Below are positions 18,933 through 29,009 of a DNA stretch of 64,000 nt, in pieces. The position numbers and the translations under genes were made by a program. The notes under the pieces are model-generated. The model saw only the letters and a program-made list of their open reading frames with translations. It was not told the origin of the DNA and ran no database searches. Location of the stretch: positions 806,001 through 870,000 of the forward strand of contig OY781921.1 in the NCBI GenBank assembly GCA_963677245.1, read 5' to 3'. Source of the stretch: Saccharicrinis sp963677245. Lineage in GTDB: Bacteria; Bacteroidota; Bacteroidia; Bacteroidales; Marinilabiliaceae. Each line of letters opens with the position of its first letter. The first letter of the stretch is position 1.

Positions 18933-21797
18933 CTACGGCAATTTAACCTGAACTTCTTTGCCTGAATAGCTTACCTTTTGACCTTTTAACTTATCAAATT
19001 CAAGGCTCGCTTTATTTTGATTTGAAATAAATACAACTTCAAAGCTTCGTTCTGTTTGCATTCCTGCAAACTCTCCTTTCCTATCTCCGATGGTCAGTAT
19101 ACCATCATCTTCGGACCACTTTAAAGTGATTGTACTAAAACTTCCTTTTTCATAATTATAATTTAATCCTTCATCTTCATAAAGTTTAAATTCTCCATTA
19201 TCCCCTGTGTAGACCAAGAGTTTTAAAGGCGCATCCAATTTTTGATCCGTATATTCTATTTCTGGTCCAACAGGTAAAACAGAACCTGCTTTTACAAACA
19301 ATGGTAATTGTTCATAAGGCGCAGCAACGTTAATGGTTTGTCCACCTTCAAATAATTCGCCATTGTAGGCATTATACCATTTACTGTTTGCAGGTAAATA
19401 TACTTCTCGCTCACGAGCTCCATATTCGTATACCGGACAAACCATTAATGATGGTCCGAACATATACTGATCATCAACATCATGCACATTTTTGTCCGAA
19501 GTAAAATCCATGACTAGAGCACGCATAATTGTATAATCATCAAAATAAACCTGTCCTGCTAATGCATAAATATATGGCATTAAACGGTAGCGCAGTTTGT
19601 TGTAATAAACAATGCTTTGATAAGCTTTATGGGATTCCGGCGCAATGTTAAAGACTTCGCGATAAGGAAACTGACCGTGAGAGCGATACAAAGGAACAAA
19701 GGTTCCAAATTGATACCAACGGGTATTTAACTCACGCCATTCTGCTAAATCTGCGCTTCCTTCTTTGGCATTTTCATATCGTTTCTCCACACAGAACCCG
19801 CCAATATCCATAGTCCAATAAGGAATTCCTGACATAGCAAAATTCATACCTGCCGTTATTTGCGCTTTCATATCTTCCCAACGTGTTCCAATATCACCAC
19901 TCCATGTTGCGGTTCCATATCTTTGTAAACCGGCAAATCCTGATCGAGTTAATAAAAACACTCTTTTATCCGGATCTACACTTCGCTGACCATTATATAT
20001 GGCATCGGCATTCATTAATGCATAGGTATTAAAATACTCCGTTGAAGAACCGATTGCTGTTGGACCGCATAATTTTTTACGATATTCCATGCTGGCATTA
20101 GATAAAATATCCGGCTCTGAAGCGTCCATCCACCAGGCATCCATTCCTAAATCGTAAATATTTTCTTTCATTTGTTTCCAGAATAAATCTCTGGCACCCT
20201 GACTGTAAGGATCATAAAATGACCCGATATAACCTTGTGCAATCCAATCGCGAACACTGTCTTTTACAGCCTGCTGGTAGATATATCCTTTTTCATTTAG
20301 CTCCTTATAATTATCTGTATTGATATAAAATTTTGGCCATACAGAAATCATACAACGTGCATTCATATTATGAATATCATCCAGCATTTTCTTTGGATTA
20401 GGGAATCTTTTGGCCTCAAACTTATGGCTACCCCACTGATCCTCTTCCCAATACGACCAATCCTGCACAATATTATCAATTGGAATATGACGTTTACGGA
20501 ACTCTGCTAATGTGCTTACAATTTCTTCCTGCGTTTTATAACGCTCTCTACTTTGCCAAAAACCATATGCCCATCTAGGTAAAATAGTCGCTTTTCCAGT
20601 TAATTGACGATAACCACTAATCACCTCATCTATATTATCTCCATGGATAAAATAATAATCCATCTCCTGTCCCATTTCTGAAGATAAAGCCAGTTTCCCT
20701 TGCTCTTCTTCGGCTCTTGGACTTAGAGCTTTTAAGCTGATATATGAAACTCCACCGTCCGGTTTCCAATCCAACTTAATTGGAACACGTTTTCCTTTCT
20801 CCAATTTTACAGTAAACTTATAGGTATTCGGATTCCAGGCTGTTCGCCAACGTTCTTTAACGACCTCTTTACCATCAATTTCAACTTTGGTATATCCGGC
20901 ATAGTATAATTTGAAATGATATTCTCCGGTTTCGGGAGCTTCTATTTCTCCTTCCCAAATAATATCTGAATTATTAAATGGGAATCCATCCGGAAACTTT
21001 TTTACTGCTTCTAAATGCTCATAATCAATCTCTGCCTCTTCTTTTTGAACGAAAATACTTCCGTCCGCCGTTATATATTTTGCACTTAATCCTCCCTTTA
21101 CACCATCTTTATTGTAAAGTGTAAACTGAGACATCTGACCATACTCATTTGGATTTCCAAAACGGGTTAACGAATAATTGTCCCATAAAACTCCATAGTT
21201 TTTACTGGAAACCACAAAAGGCACTGAAACCTTGGTATTATACTGGTATAATATTTCGTTTTTTCCTTTATAGTTCCATTCATCACTCTGGTGTTGACCT
21301 AAGCCATAGAAAGCTTCATCCTTTGGAGAATTAAAAACTTGTTGAAATGAATATCCCTCGTATTCATCAACCGTTATAGGTTTAAATGTTTTTGATATAG
21401 AATTGTCTTCCTGTAGAATCGTATTTCCTTGCAGATCTGTAAAACTTACATGCCCGGTCGATAAATCAATATTTGCTTTTACTTTAGCAGTAGTTAATTC
21501 TACATGTCCTTCTTTTTCTGCAACAGTAAAATCTACTTTTGTATTTACCTGAGGTACAATAATTAGGCTTTCACGCTTGATTAAGTCAGATTTTGGAGTC
21601 GTTACCACACGAAGTATTTCATCCGAAACAACCTGAACTTTTACTTTTTGTGCATCATTTGAATGGGCGCTTTGTAAATTCACAATTACACCATCATCCG
21701 CAATTTCGTATGATTTATTCTGACACCCGATAAAAATAAAACTGCTAATGAGTGTTATAAAAACCTGATAAACTAATTTATTCGTTATACCCTTCAT
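18933..21797 (-). CDS. GH31 alpha-xylosidase with PA14 insert
   Basis: This 954-residue exported protein has Cys25 in a lipobox-like IFIGC after the signal segment, so it may be a lipoprotein. After the N-terminal beta domain, a PA14 domain (about 225-365) is inserted, as in the xyloglucan alpha-xylosidases of Bacteroides ovatus and Cellvibrio. The barrel carries the nucleophile Asp558 in WWMDASEPD and acid/base Asp635 in TWSGDIGT, and YGFWQSRERYKTQEE is typical of this subgroup. It removes alpha-1,6-xylose from the non-reducing end of xyloglucan oligosaccharides. The PA14 insert and the GH5, SusCD neighbours make alpha-xylosidase much more likely than alpha-glucosidase. It is 25 bp after GH5. 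Confidence 0.92.
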   Translation of the reverse strand: MKGITNKLVYQVFITLISSFIFIGCQNKSYEIADDGVIVNLQSAHSNDAQKVKVQVVSDEILRVVTTPKSDLIKRESLIIVPQVNTKVDFTVAEKEGHVELTTAKVKANIDLSTGHVSFTDLQGNTILQEDNSISKTFKPITVDEYEGYSFQQVFNSPKDEAFYGLGQHQSDEWNYKGKNEILYQYNTKVSVPFVVSSKNYGVLWDNYSLTRFGNPNEYGQMSQFTLYNKDGVKGGLSAKYITADGSIFVQKEEAEIDYEHLEAVKKFPDGFPFNNSDIIWEGEIEAPETGEYHFKLYYAGYTKVEIDGKEVVKERWRTAWNPNTYKFTVKLEKGKRVPIKLDWKPDGGVSYISLKALSPRAEEEQGKLALSSEMGQEMDYYFIHGDNIDEVISGYRQLTGKATILPRWAYGFWQSRERYKTQEEIVSTLAEFRKRHIPIDNIVQDWSYWEEDQWGSHKFEAKRFPNPKKMLDDIHNMNARCMISVWPKFYINTDNYKELNEKGYIYQQAVKDSVRDWIAQGYIGSFYDPYSQGARDLFWKQMKENIYDLGMDAWWMDASEPDILSNASMEYRKKLCGPTAIGSSTEYFNTYALMNADAIYNGQRSVDPDKRVFLLTRSGFAGLQRYGTATWSGDIGTRWEDMKAQITAGMNFAMSGIPYWTMDIGGFCVEKRYENAKEGSADLAEWRELNTRWYQFGTFVPLYRSHGQFPYREVFNIAPESHKAYQSIVYYNKLRYRLMPYIYALAGQVYFDDYTIMRALVMDFTSDKNVHDVDDQYMFGPSLMVCPVYEYGAREREVYLPANSKWYNAYNGELFEGGQTINVAAPYEQLPLFVKAGSVLPVGPEIEYTDQKLDAPLKLLVYTGDNGEFKLYEDEGLNYNYEKGSFSTITLKWSEDDGILTIGDRKGEFAGMQTERSFEVVFISNQNKASLEFDKLKGQKVSYSGKEVQVKLP

Positions 21798-21822
21798 ATC
21801 TATATTACTTTATTTACATTTT

Positions 21823-23502
21823 TTACTGCGCACCATCCATTATTGCCTGAATAGCATCAGAATGCACCTGAGCACCAGTAGCGCGATTAAACAATCCAAA
21901 CCCTTCATTTCCTGTGTGTCCATTATCCCATATAAATGGAATCATTCCATTATCAATAGCAGCTTTAGTTACTGTTTTTAAAAAGTAGTTTCTGGAAGCC
22001 ACATGATTTTGATAAGCATCTCCTGATAATTCTGATCTTAGAATAGCTCCGTATTCTCCAAGAATTACAGGTATATCATTATCTACATATTTTTCTTTTA
22101 CCAAAGCAAATTGCTCGTTTAAGTGATCCTCTTGTCCCCATTCAGACACATCTGTATATCCACTTCCCCATTGTGATTTAAAATCATTTGAAGTATCTCC
22201 TGTAAAATCCCAGGGATCATAATAATGTACCTCGGCCATTAGGCGATTCTCTACCTGATCAACAGGCATGGTGTGATATTGATACCCGTAAGTGATATTT
22301 GTATTATATGTTTGTACAATTAAGTTTCTATAAGCATTTTTACCTCCGGTGGCACGCACGGCATCTACAAAAGTCTGGTTGAAAGACTCCTGAACCGTAA
22401 TATTTTCTGTTGTTGGAGGACTATAATTTTCGCGTACTTCATTGGTTCCTGCAAACAGTAAATGTTCATCATAATCTCTAAAGAACTTAGCGATTTGAAC
22501 CCAAAGTGCATATTGTTTTTTGTTAACATCGTCCTGGAATGCATATAAGGGATGCTCTTCTAACCATCCTCCATCCCAATGTATATTGATAATAGCAAAC
22601 ATATTATTATTGTAACAATAGTCTACTACTTCTTTTACCCTATTTAACCAGCTTTCACTAATTTCGAATGTTTCATCGTTAACAATATAACTGTTCCAGG
22701 CACAAGGAATTCTAACGGCATTAAAACCCGCATTTTTGATTCCATTTATTAAATTTTGAGTTGTTTTAGGATTCCCCCAATCTGTTTCTCCTGTAGGTAC
22801 CTCAAGTGAGTTACCTAGATTCCATCCTACAATTATTTCGGATGCTAATGACATCGCATTTTTCTCAACGCCAGATTGATCCGGTGTGATGCTCACATCA
22901 ATGCCCTCTTGAGTTATTGTAGCTATTTCTTTTTTCCCGTTTAAAACAAACTCAATATTTCCTTCTCTTTTTAAGTATGAATCGTTTGTTTCTGCAATAA
23001 AAACCAGGCTTGTATCTATAACTGATTTAAGATTTTTTTGTGAAAGCCAATCTGATAAAATATTTATGGTAAAGTCTCCTGATGTTTTTAAGCTGATATT
23101 AATATCGCCTCCTTCTGAAGAAATAGAATAGTTAGATACTTCGAGATTTAATAATGAGTTAGCTTGCTGATTGACATTTACTTGTTCGATCAGATCACCT
23201 GCCTCAACAGTAATTATTGCGGAACGAGCTTCTGTTGTTGTATTTTCGTTTATGTTGATTGTTAAATTATATCCACCCTTATTTCCACTCGATGGATTTA
23301 TGGAACACCATGTTTCAGAACAGGAAACAACCCAATCTTTATTTGTTTTAATAAAAACACTTTTAGTTTCTCCTACGCCTAATACTTCAATTTCCTCTGT
23401 TGATATAAACAAACTGCCATCTGCTTCTTTGGCATTTTCTGAGCAACCATTGGTTGATAAAATTAGAACTATGAATAAAACTATATGGAGATATATCCTC
23501 AT
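21823..23502 (-). CDS. GH5 (subfamily 4-like) endo-xyloglucanase lipoprotein with BACON domains
   Basis: The protein has 559 residues. A lipoprotein signal with lipobox LSTNGC is followed by an acidic stretch, which in Bacteroidota favours surface export. Residues about 35-115 form a BACON domain (TNKDWVVSCSETWCSINPSS), and about 118-205 look like a second. The GH5 barrel has NLGNSLEVP, acid/base Glu355 in GTNEV and nucleophile Glu483 in ILGEYGA. This layout matches the surface endo-xyloglucanase of the B. ovatus xyloglucan locus. It would cut the glucan backbone outside the cell. A strong stem-loop separates it from susD. The usual extra surface glycan-binding protein gene between susD and GH5 is absent. 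Confidence 0.92.
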   Translation of the reverse strand: MRIYLHIVLFIVLILSTNGCSENAKEADGSLFISTEEIEVLGVGETKSVFIKTNKDWVVSCSETWCSINPSSGNKGGYNLTININENTTTEARSAIITVEAGDLIEQVNVNQQANSLLNLEVSNYSISSEGGDINISLKTSGDFTINILSDWLSQKNLKSVIDTSLVFIAETNDSYLKREGNIEFVLNGKKEIATITQEGIDVSITPDQSGVEKNAMSLASEIIVGWNLGNSLEVPTGETDWGNPKTTQNLINGIKNAGFNAVRIPCAWNSYIVNDETFEISESWLNRVKEVVDYCYNNNMFAIINIHWDGGWLEEHPLYAFQDDVNKKQYALWVQIAKFFRDYDEHLLFAGTNEVRENYSPPTTENITVQESFNQTFVDAVRATGGKNAYRNLIVQTYNTNITYGYQYHTMPVDQVENRLMAEVHYYDPWDFTGDTSNDFKSQWGSGYTDVSEWGQEDHLNEQFALVKEKYVDNDIPVILGEYGAILRSELSGDAYQNHVASRNYFLKTVTKAAIDNGMIPFIWDNGHTGNEGFGLFNRATGAQVHSDAIQAIMDGAQ

Positions 23503-23529
23503 CCTATTGATAATTTAATTGCTTAATTA

Positions 23530-23564
23530 CCGGGGAAAACAAATATTAGATTTGTCTTCCCCGG
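23530..23564 (-). promoter_or_regulatory. Strong stem-loop between susD and GH5 genes
   Basis: Arms of 15 bases (23530-23544 and 23550-23564) pair with one mismatch around a 5-nt loop. The stem starts CCGGGGAA and ends TTCCCCGG. On the minus strand it is followed by TAATTAAG, with no U-tract, so it is not a standard terminator. It may protect the susCD part of the mRNA and so raise SusCD levels over the enzymes. Confidence 0.6.
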
Positions 23565-23586
23565 AATTCATTTTAAATACTATTTA

Positions 23587-25317
23587 TTAATAACCAGGGT
23601 TTTGGTCAGCCTGCGAAATACCATCATTTCTTAGAATTTCTTCATAAGGAATAGGATATAGGAACTTATCTTCATCAACTTCAAAAGTTCTATAAGTACG
23701 CCAGTCTTGATAAGCACCTTCATCGCCTGGTGCTGTACCAACATTAGCAGGATATTCTTTATTCAAGAATTCTGTTAACATACCTGTACGTTTCATATCA
23801 TAAAACAAGTTATACTCTGCATTATTCTCATGACGACGTTCCCAGTTACAAGCAAAAACACCTGCAGTTACCGAAGAATATCCTTTAGTACTATACAAGT
23901 CAGTATAATAAGTTTGTGCAGCAGGAACTACAACATAATCAGTATTCATAGGAATAGGATAAGTTGCATCTGTAGTTGCCAGGTTATTATCTACTTCTAA
24001 ATTACCCCAGGCTCTATTACGAACTTCATCCAAAGCAGACCATCCTGCAGCCACGTCAGTATTAGTAACAAAACAACATTCGGCATAGTCTATTAAGATA
24101 TTTGAATATCTCACATAACGCTCAGTGAATGGAGCATTAATTGTTGTCCAATAATCATTAGTCGTTCTCCAATATTTTAAGCTGGAAATATTAGGCATAT
24201 ATTCTCCACCAATTTTAACATCCGGAGCCCATTGTGTACCTAAAACCTGTCCTGTCCAAGGATTCGTTTCACCTACAGAAACCATGGAAGCTTGTCTTCT
24301 TTTATCTCCTGCTTCAAATGAATTATAACATTCCCAGGAAATAAATAAAGATCCCCAACCTCCAAATTCCATTGAAGCAGTCATATAACAAGCAAACATA
24401 TAGTTATCCTCAGTTGGATCCCATCCATTAATACCGGAACGGTTATTACCATTGTCAGTATAAAGAACCACACACCAAATATCTTCTTTTGTCCATGCTT
24501 TATCTGTATCAAACAATTGACTGTAACATGGTTCTAATTCATACACATCACTATCTATAATTTGTTTGTACAAAGTTTTTGCTTGTGCATAATTATTTAA
24601 AAACATTTGAGCTTTAGCTTCATATGCCAAACAGAAACCTTTGGTAATGCGCCCATATTCATCTTTACGAGGCGTCCAATCAAGTGTTTTTGACGCAAAC
24701 TGTAAATCCTCTAAAATAAATGCCCACGAAGCATCTTCACTTTCCGGACGTGGTTTAGACGGTGCATTAGCATATGTTTCACCAGTCTCTAACATAGGAA
24801 CGCGACCAAAATTAACAACAAGGCTATAGTAGTTCCATGCTCTGATAGCTCTGGCTTCGGCTTCCATTTGTAACTTTAAATCATCTCCATTATCAATACC
24901 GGAAACATCAAAACTTTTTAAACCATCTAAAAATTGATTACAACGTGCGATAGCTCTATAATGACCTTGCCAAACAGAAAGGAATTCACCATTTGTTGCT
25001 GTCCAGTCCTCTGTATTAAAAGCTTTATCCCATCCTGAAGCTTGTGTATCTAAAGTCGGGTGATTAGCTAACATAAATTGAGGCTTAAAACCCCATAATG
25101 AAGCATCATCAGCATCTACATTTTTTTTAGTTGGATAAAAAGTATCATACAAACCTATTAATCCAGCTTCTGCATTGTCCTCTGATTCAAACATAAAATC
25201 AGATGACAAGTAAGTATATTTTTCTACCTCCAGGAAATCTTCATTTTTACATGAAAAACATCCTAAAGCTAAGGCCAGTATGCTGGCCGCTAACATGAAT
25301 TTATATATTGTTCTCAT
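23587..25317 (-). CDS. SusD-like surface glycan-binding lipoprotein
   Basis: This 576-residue protein has a lipoprotein signal with candidate acylated Cys20 or Cys23 (ALGCFSCKNEDFLE). The body shows SusD/RagB family traits: SDFMFESEDNAEAGLIGLYD, TPR-like helices with EAEARAIRAWNYYSLVVNFG, and the C-terminal YPIPYEEILRNDGISQADQN, which is a near-universal SusD ending. SusD proteins cap the SusC barrel and grip oligosaccharides at the cell surface. The ligand is inferred to be xyloglucan oligosaccharide from its neighbours. It starts 25 bp after susC. Confidence 0.95.
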   Translation of the reverse strand: MRTIYKFMLAASILALALGCFSCKNEDFLEVEKYTYLSSDFMFESEDNAEAGLIGLYDTFYPTKKNVDADDASLWGFKPQFMLANHPTLDTQASGWDKAFNTEDWTATNGEFLSVWQGHYRAIARCNQFLDGLKSFDVSGIDNGDDLKLQMEAEARAIRAWNYYSLVVNFGRVPMLETGETYANAPSKPRPESEDASWAFILEDLQFASKTLDWTPRKDEYGRITKGFCLAYEAKAQMFLNNYAQAKTLYKQIIDSDVYELEPCYSQLFDTDKAWTKEDIWCVVLYTDNGNNRSGINGWDPTEDNYMFACYMTASMEFGGWGSLFISWECYNSFEAGDKRRQASMVSVGETNPWTGQVLGTQWAPDVKIGGEYMPNISSLKYWRTTNDYWTTINAPFTERYVRYSNILIDYAECCFVTNTDVAAGWSALDEVRNRAWGNLEVDNNLATTDATYPIPMNTDYVVVPAAQTYYTDLYSTKGYSSVTAGVFACNWERRHENNAEYNLFYDMKRTGMLTEFLNKEYPANVGTAPGDEGAYQDWRTYRTFEVDEDKFLYPIPYEEILRNDGISQADQNPGY

Positions 25318-25342
25318 TGTATTTTCAGTTTATGATATGCCA

Positions 25343-28300
25343 TTAAAATTGTAGTTGTAAACCAGCTGAAAATGTTCTTGGGAATGGATAACGACCTCTA
25401 TCAAAACCAGTTTCCATTACTCCTACATTACCCACCTCTGGATCTCCATATTCATATTTTGTTACTGTAAATAAGTTCTCGGCAGAAATATAAATACGAG
25501 CACGTTCCAGTTTAATTTTTTGAATTAAATTCTTAGGTAGTGTATATCCGAATTGAATATTAGCACATCGTAAGAAATCTCCATCTTTAACCCAAGCACT
25601 GGAAGCCTGACGGTTTTTATTTGGATCTAAAACTGTAAGTCTGGCATATTCACCATTTGTATTTGATTCTGACCAGGCATTATTTAAGTAATCTGTTAAT
25701 GTATTCTGAATACCTCCTCCAGTTTTATATAATTGACTTAGCTTCATAGCTGAATAGGAATTAATTTCCATTCCTGCAACACCATATAAGTATACCATAG
25801 CATCAAAGTTCTTATAGCTGGCATTCACTGTAATTCCATAATTTAATGCAGGAAATCCATCTCCTAATATTTTTTGATCATCACCATTGATATAACCATT
25901 TCCATCTACATCCTTGTACTTATAATCTCCAGGTTGAGGTGCTCCTCCAAAGTTCTGATACTCTGAAACAGATCCACCAGACTGTTGTGCAGCTGCAGCA
26001 TTAGCGGCATCAATTTCTGACTGACTCTGCCATATTCCATCTACAACATAACCATAATACGAGCCTACTGCATAACCTTCAATCGCAGCTTGATGAGAAT
26101 CCCAATCATCACCTGCATCGGTATTCGCATCGTCATTAACATCTGAATTACCAAGAATTGGATTACTAATAGATATAATTTCGTTTTTAATAGTTGAACC
26201 AGTTGCAGTCACCCCAATATTCCAATCACCAAAACTTTTATTATAAGCTACACTGAACTCTATGCCTTTATTTCTGATATGCCCATCATTAGTATAAACA
26301 GAGGTATGACCTGTAGAAGATCGCATTGTTTTAAAAAGTAACAGATCTTTAGTATCTCTGATAAAATAGTCTAATGTGATATTAAGGTTATTATTAATTC
26401 CAAGATCAAGTCCAATATTCTTTTGTTCATTTGATTCCCACTTTAAGTTTGTATCAAACTCTTTTAACTGAACAATACCTGAATAAGACGTATTATCAGT
26501 TGTTACATTTGTTCCATTTAGGGATCCCATATAGTACCCAATTCTATATGAAGATAGTTGCTCTACTGCATCCGCAGTTCCTCTTCCTGAATTTCCGGTT
26601 ACACCCCAACCTAATCTAAGTTTTAAGTTACTGATAAAACCAAGGTTTTGTATAAAATCTTCTTCAGACAACCTCCATGCTAAAGCTGCTGATGGAAATG
26701 TACCCCAACGATTACCTTCTCCAAAATTATTTGAACCATCTTTACGAACAGTACCTGTAAATATGTAACGATCGTTAAATGAATAAGAAACTCTTGAGAA
26801 ATAAGAAATAAACTTATCTGTTAGATTATAACCACCTTCTCCTACACGACTGGTTTGATCGCTTGTCAAATCAAGGCTACGGTAGTCATCTGATACAAAA
26901 TTAGTGGCACTAGCAGACACCCAATGTCCCCAGTAATCATTTACAGAGTGACCTGCCATTAAGGTAAGGTTGTGCATTTCCTTTTGTAAGTTATAAGTAA
27001 AATAGCTTTCAATTCCTAAACTATTATTCTGACTCTGGCTTAACCAAAAGCTATTTACACCACTTGCAGTGATGGATCTATTATTAGCCACACTATAACC
27101 ACTACCATCATAAGCAGAATATTTATAGGACAAAACTGTTTTAAATGATAATCCCTTTAAAAGCTTTATATCCATATAAGCGGTACTTAACAAAGTATTA
27201 TTATAGGCAGGTGTATTATCTGCTTCTTTAGCTACAGCATATGGATTATCCTGACCTTTGGCAATATCACCTTCTCCTGTTATTTGTTTAAAAGTATAAT
27301 AATCACCACTTGCTGTTTTTTCATCATAATCATGACTAATAAAATTACCGTCATCGTCTACGTAATCCATAGTAGGTGTAAGGATAGCATAATCTCTTAA
27401 GTTACCGTCTCCAACTTTTTCTGAATGCTCAAAAGAAACGCTACCGCCAATCTCAATAAAGTCTTTTACTTTTTGCATTACATTGGCACGCGCAGTTAAT
27501 CTTTTGTAATTTGATTGTATTACAATTCCATCATTATCTAAATATCCTAAAGAAAAGTTTGACTGAGATTTATCTGTTCCTCCAGAGGCTGAAATAGTAT
27601 AATTTTTTTGAACAGCCTGATGTGTCATAGCATCTTGCCAGTCAATATTATTTAATTGACCATTATACTCAGGACCGAATGCTAAATTAGAAATACTAGC
27701 GCCATCATTTGCTCTACCGTCTCTAACTGACTTTGCAAACATATCTGCATCCGCTACATCTAGTTTTCCTGTTAAGTTTTGCACACCAAAATTAGCTGTT
27801 GCATTAATTTTTGTTTGCCCCTTAGCTCCTTTTTTAGTAGTGATTAAAATTACACCATTTGCACCCCTTGCTCCATAAATAGCTGTCGCAGAAGCATCTT
27901 TTAATACCTCAATATTTTCTACATCAGATGGATTAATAAAATTGGCACTCGAACCTACCTGTACTCCATCCACTACATATAAAGGATCTGCAGAGTTATT
28001 AATGGTACCTACACCACGAATACGAATGGTTGTTTTTCCTTCTGGATCACCTGATTGTTTACTAACCATAACTCCCGCTGCAGCACCTTGTAGACCTTGC
28101 GCCAGGTTAAGCGGGTTCTTTTTCATCATTTCCTCTGTATCTACTGATACAACAGAACCTGATATATCACTCTTTTTCATAGAACCATAACCCACAACAA
28201 CAACCTCATCCAAATCGGACATTTCTTCTTGTAGAATTATCGATAGTTCTTTTTGATCTGTAATAGTTAGTTCTTGCGGTGTAAAACCAATAAAAGAAAC

Positions 28301-28567
28301 TACTAAAACATCATTTTCCTTTACTGTTAATACGAACTTCCCATCAATATCAGTAATAGTACCGGTAGTAGTTCCTTTAATAGTAATATTTACACCAGGC
28401 ATAGGCTGGCCATCGCCTGCCGCAGTTACTTTACCTGTAAGAGAATGTGTTGCTTGTGAAAAAGCTACATTTGCTGATAACAGCATTAAAATCATTCCGA
28501 AGTATAGTCGAAGCAAACTTTGCTTTTTCCAATTCGGAAATCTGTTTTTTGATTTGATCATCTTCAT
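25343..28567 (-). CDS. SusC-like TonB-dependent outer-membrane transporter
   Basis: The protein has 1074 residues. After the signal peptide (ending VAFSQ) comes a carboxypeptidase-D-like domain (about 40-115), the SusC signature DEVVVVGYG, the plug domain (VYVVDGVQVG-type motif, LKDASATAIYGARGANGVIL) and a long beta-barrel ending in Phe (SAGLQLQF). It imports oligosaccharides across the outer membrane using TonB energy. It is the first gene of the locus. A minus-strand TACATTTG box (28607-28614) lies 40 bp upstream, and the second HTCS is divergent from it. The transported glycan is inferred from the enzymes downstream. Confidence 0.96.
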   Translation of the reverse strand: MKMIKSKNRFPNWKKQSLLRLYFGMILMLLSANVAFSQATHSLTGKVTAAGDGQPMPGVNITIKGTTTGTITDIDGKFVLTVKENDVLVVSFIGFTPQELTITDQKELSIILQEEMSDLDEVVVVGYGSMKKSDISGSVVSVDTEEMMKKNPLNLAQGLQGAAAGVMVSKQSGDPEGKTTIRIRGVGTINNSADPLYVVDGVQVGSSANFINPSDVENIEVLKDASATAIYGARGANGVILITTKKGAKGQTKINATANFGVQNLTGKLDVADADMFAKSVRDGRANDGASISNLAFGPEYNGQLNNIDWQDAMTHQAVQKNYTISASGGTDKSQSNFSLGYLDNDGIVIQSNYKRLTARANVMQKVKDFIEIGGSVSFEHSEKVGDGNLRDYAILTPTMDYVDDDGNFISHDYDEKTASGDYYTFKQITGEGDIAKGQDNPYAVAKEADNTPAYNNTLLSTAYMDIKLLKGLSFKTVLSYKYSAYDGSGYSVANNRSITASGVNSFWLSQSQNNSLGIESYFTYNLQKEMHNLTLMAGHSVNDYWGHWVSASATNFVSDDYRSLDLTSDQTSRVGEGGYNLTDKFISYFSRVSYSFNDRYIFTGTVRKDGSNNFGEGNRWGTFPSAALAWRLSEEDFIQNLGFISNLKLRLGWGVTGNSGRGTADAVEQLSSYRIGYYMGSLNGTNVTTDNTSYSGIVQLKEFDTNLKWESNEQKNIGLDLGINNNLNITLDYFIRDTKDLLLFKTMRSSTGHTSVYTNDGHIRNKGIEFSVAYNKSFGDWNIGVTATGSTIKNEIISISNPILGNSDVNDDANTDAGDDWDSHQAAIEGYAVGSYYGYVVDGIWQSQSEIDAANAAAAQQSGGSVSEYQNFGGAPQPGDYKYKDVDGNGYINGDDQKILGDGFPALNYGITVNASYKNFDAMVYLYGVAGMEINSYSAMKLSQLYKTGGGIQNTLTDYLNNAWSESNTNGEYARLTVLDPNKNRQASSAWVKDGDFLRCANIQFGYTLPKNLIQKIKLERARIYISAENLFTVTKYEYGDPEVGNVGVMETGFDRGRYPFPRTFSAGLQLQF

Positions 28568-29009
28568 AGATATTTGATTTAAATAAAACGCTAATTACAT
28601 TTTGCACAAATGTATTTTCCATGCATTACATAACTCTAAATAATTGTTAATGATACAGGTTGTAATGTTAACAGAGGTGTTGCAAATGATTTTGTATAGT
28701 GGTGCTTTTGTTAATATCATCACACACCAACATCTCATATAGCGCTCATTTACTGATTTTTACAAAAACTCATTCTCATTGTTAATTTTTTTAACAATTA
28801 CAAATGTTAAGCTCTTAGTTTTGGACAATATTCTAGTGCAGAATTAATATGTTTTATGGTATTAAGAAGTATGTTTTATAAAGGAACAGTTTAAGCATAT
28901 ATACTGCACTGTAATATTCTTAGTACATCAATGGTTATTATCTTTTATTCAAAACAAATAATTTGTATAAATTCAGGCACTTTTTAATTATGTAAGAAAG
29001 TCTATCCTC
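28568..29009. promoter_or_regulatory. SusC/HTCS divergent control region with clustered TGTTAA boxes
   Basis: This 442-bp non-coding region between two divergent units contains seven TGTTAA or TTAACA hexamers between 28645 and 28810: 28645, 28666 (as the palindrome TGTTAACA, two copies), 28709, 28780, 28791 and 28805. Two of them form the perfect inverted repeat ATTGTTAA-TTTTT-TTAACAAT (28778-28798). TACATTTG on the minus strand (28607-28614) is a -7-like box for susC, with no clear -33 partner. The cluster is a good candidate for HTCS binding. No gene is seen here. Confidence 0.5.
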
